A stretch of DNA of 6,925 nt from assembly GCA_021813195.1 (NCBI GenBank), contig JAKALI010000218.1, positions 1-6,925 on the forward strand. The letters are read 5' to 3'. The notes under the pieces were generated by a model. The model was given only the letters and a program-made list of their open reading frames with translations, did no database searches and was not told the origin of the DNA. Of this stretch, positions 5,949-6,925 are shown piece by piece (the stretch's first letter is position 1; every line of letters starts with the position of its first letter). The DNA is from Pseudomonadota bacterium. Its GTDB lineage: Bacteria; Pseudomonadota; Alphaproteobacteria; Rhizobiales; Hyphomicrobiaceae. A program made the translations under genes and the position numbers.

Positions 5949-6185
5949 TCTGCCTCAGCTAGAGATTTCTGAATGTGCGATGCGCACCATTTCTTGTATG
6001 CAGTCTGTTTGAAAGCGCGGAAAATTGAAAAGTGTGCGCATTTTTTCTCGAGTGAACTCGAATCGGAGTTGGGACTTTTGTGCAGCTAATGGCGATTTGA
6101 CCAAACGCCTTTCGATCGCCATCTCGTCTTAAGCCAGCCAAGACTCACAAGCGACATTGCAGCGCCGGATCGAACTGTACCGGCA
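5949..6185. other. Intergenic region between two convergent AraC genes, with dyads
   Basis: These 237 bp hold no credible gene. Inverted repeats seen are GTGCG-ATG-CGCAC (5975-5987), TCGAGT-GA-ACTCGA (6048-6061) and ATGGCGAT...ATCGCCAT (6089-6096 with 6115-6122, 18-base loop). None is followed by a clear T-run, so no standard intrinsic terminator can be called, although the last could form the shared stop signal of the converging genes. GATGCGCA (5979-5986) and, further on, GAAAGCGC (6011-6018) also occur in the same order in the 4929-4950 stretch upstream of the AraC gene at 4974. Confidence 0.4.
6089..6122. terminator. Possible stem-loop between convergent genes
   Basis: An 8-bp perfect inverted repeat (ATGGCGAT / ATCGCCAT) with an 18-base loop lies between the two facing 3' ends. 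The loop is large and the following bases (CTCGTCTT) are only weakly T-rich. A bidirectional termination role is therefore tentative. Confidence 0.25.
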
Positions 6186-6925
6186 TCAATCAACGGAATG
6201 ATGGTCTCTCCATTTGGCAGGCGGCAATCCAAATTCGCGTTTGAACGCCCGGCTGAAGGCCTCTTCCGAGTCATATCCGACCGAATAAGCGAGTTGGGCG
6301 ATTGTCTTGCCGGTCTCGCGCAGGCCATGCTTTGCGGTCCGAAGTCTCCACTGGGTGAGATACCGAATGGGCGGTACCCCCACCAAAGACGTGAAGCGAT
6401 CGACGAACGCGCTGCGGGACACGCCGACTTCGCTTGCCAGTTTTTCGACTGACCATGGTGCGGACAGATCATGATGGATCAACGCAAGCGCACGACCGAC
6501 CTGCGGATCCTTTACACCTTTAAGCCATCCAACCTCTCCCTCGGCGAGAGTTGCAGAATACTCTCGCACCGCTTCGGTCAACAGCGTTTCCGATAAACGC
6601 GATATGACGCTCGACGATGCCAGCTTGCCTTCAGCAAGCTCCGCAGCGGCAAAGCGGACGGAAGCTTCGATCCATTCGCGTGTTGCTCCCTCGCGCACAT
6701 TCGTTTTCAGCGCCTTTGGCAGGGTCGAAATCAAGGCATTGTAACTGTCGTCGGTGGCGAGAAATCCGCAGAAAATCTCCGTCGCAGCACCGCCACCGCC
6801 GTGGCAAATGCGATGTAGCCCGCCATCTTCAGACCGTTGAATTAGCTGGCCCGCGCTCACTGGTTTTATACCACTTCCATAGCTGATTGAATCGATAGGT
6901 ATGCGGTGGCTCGGGACCGAAGAAG
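6186..6925 (-). CDS. AraC-family regulator with cupin domain, N-terminus outside window
   Basis: The frame is open from the right edge to the TGA at 6188-6186, giving 245 visible residues. A GTG at 6860 is in frame but is unlikely to be the start: the frame continues upstream with a plausible inter-domain sequence, and relatives have about 310-330 residues. The visible part begins in the cupin domain, with the characteristic 'HGGGGAATEIFCGFL' segment. It continues through the linker helices ('RLSETLLTEAVREYSATLAE') to two HTHs: 'WSVEKLASEVGVSRSAFVDR' and 'IAQLAYSVGYDSEEAFSRAF'. The ending is 'FGLPPAKWRDHH'. Over the DNA-binding domain it is about half identical by eye to the 4974-5948 regulator, so the two are paralogues, possibly with overlapping operators. 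They converge across a 237-bp gap. Its target genes probably lie beyond the window. Confidence 0.9.
   Translation of the reverse strand, partial: SSVPSHRIPIDSISYGSGIKPVSAGQLIQRSEDGGLHRICHGGGGAATEIFCGFLATDDSYNALISTLPKALKTNVREGATREWIEASVRFAAAELAEGKLASSSVISRLSETLLTEAVREYSATLAEGEVGWLKGVKDPQVGRALALIHHDLSAPWSVEKLASEVGVSRSAFVDRFTSLVGVPPIRYLTQWRLRTAKHGLRETGKTIAQLAYSVGYDSEEAFSRAFKREFGLPPAKWRDHHSVD

Noticed and set aside
6086..6472. A 128-codon minus-strand frame overlapping the second cupin/AraC gene
   Set aside because: It is an out-of-frame reading of the same strand as the AraC HTH region and shows no domain.
1..6925. CRISPR array, tRNA, rRNA, toxin-antitoxin pair or phage defence genes
   Set aside because: I saw no regularly spaced repeats, no cloverleaf or rRNA-like stretch, and no protein with features of such systems on either strand.

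Overview
The window looks like accessory DNA from a high-GC (about 60%) alphaproteobacterium. A Rhizobiales-type host (Bradyrhizobium, Mesorhizobium, Methylobacterium and relatives) is my best guess, from the protein flavour, the codon use and the mix of IS701, IS5 and IS110 elements. The genus is inference; no rRNA or other marker is present.

Layout. Bases 1-338 hold the C-terminal DNA-binding part of an AraC-type regulator that begins outside the window. After about 150 bases with no firm gene comes a block of three insertion sequences (about 488-3130). The first is a complete IS701-family element (492-1937) with 18-bp perfect terminal inverted repeats and a CTAG target duplication. The second is the 3' part of an IS5-family element (1942 to about 2385), against whose end the IS701 copy sits. 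The third is the 5' two-thirds of an IS110-family element (about 2386-3120), which has lost its C-terminal serine domain.

To the right, on the minus strand, are three short-spaced genes that look like one operon: a class I SAM-dependent methyltransferase (4764-3925), a DUF1330 protein (3866-3537) and a DUF4242 protein (3433-3143). The IS110 remnant begins just past the stop codon of the last gene. A complete AraC-family regulator with an N-terminal cupin domain (4974-5948) is transcribed divergently from a 209-bp intergenic region containing several dyad sequences. A second, related cupin/AraC regulator (6186 to beyond 6925, minus strand) converges on it and runs off the right edge.

How the genes may work together. 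The divergent arrangement suggests that the 4974-5948 regulator controls the methyltransferase-DUF1330-DUF4242 operon in response to a small ligand. The substrate cannot be read from the sequence. The IS block has probably removed or displaced whatever originally followed the DUF4242 gene. I see no CRISPR array, tRNA, rRNA, phage gene or defence system. The window is best described as a small regulated enzyme cassette beside an insertion-sequence hotspot.
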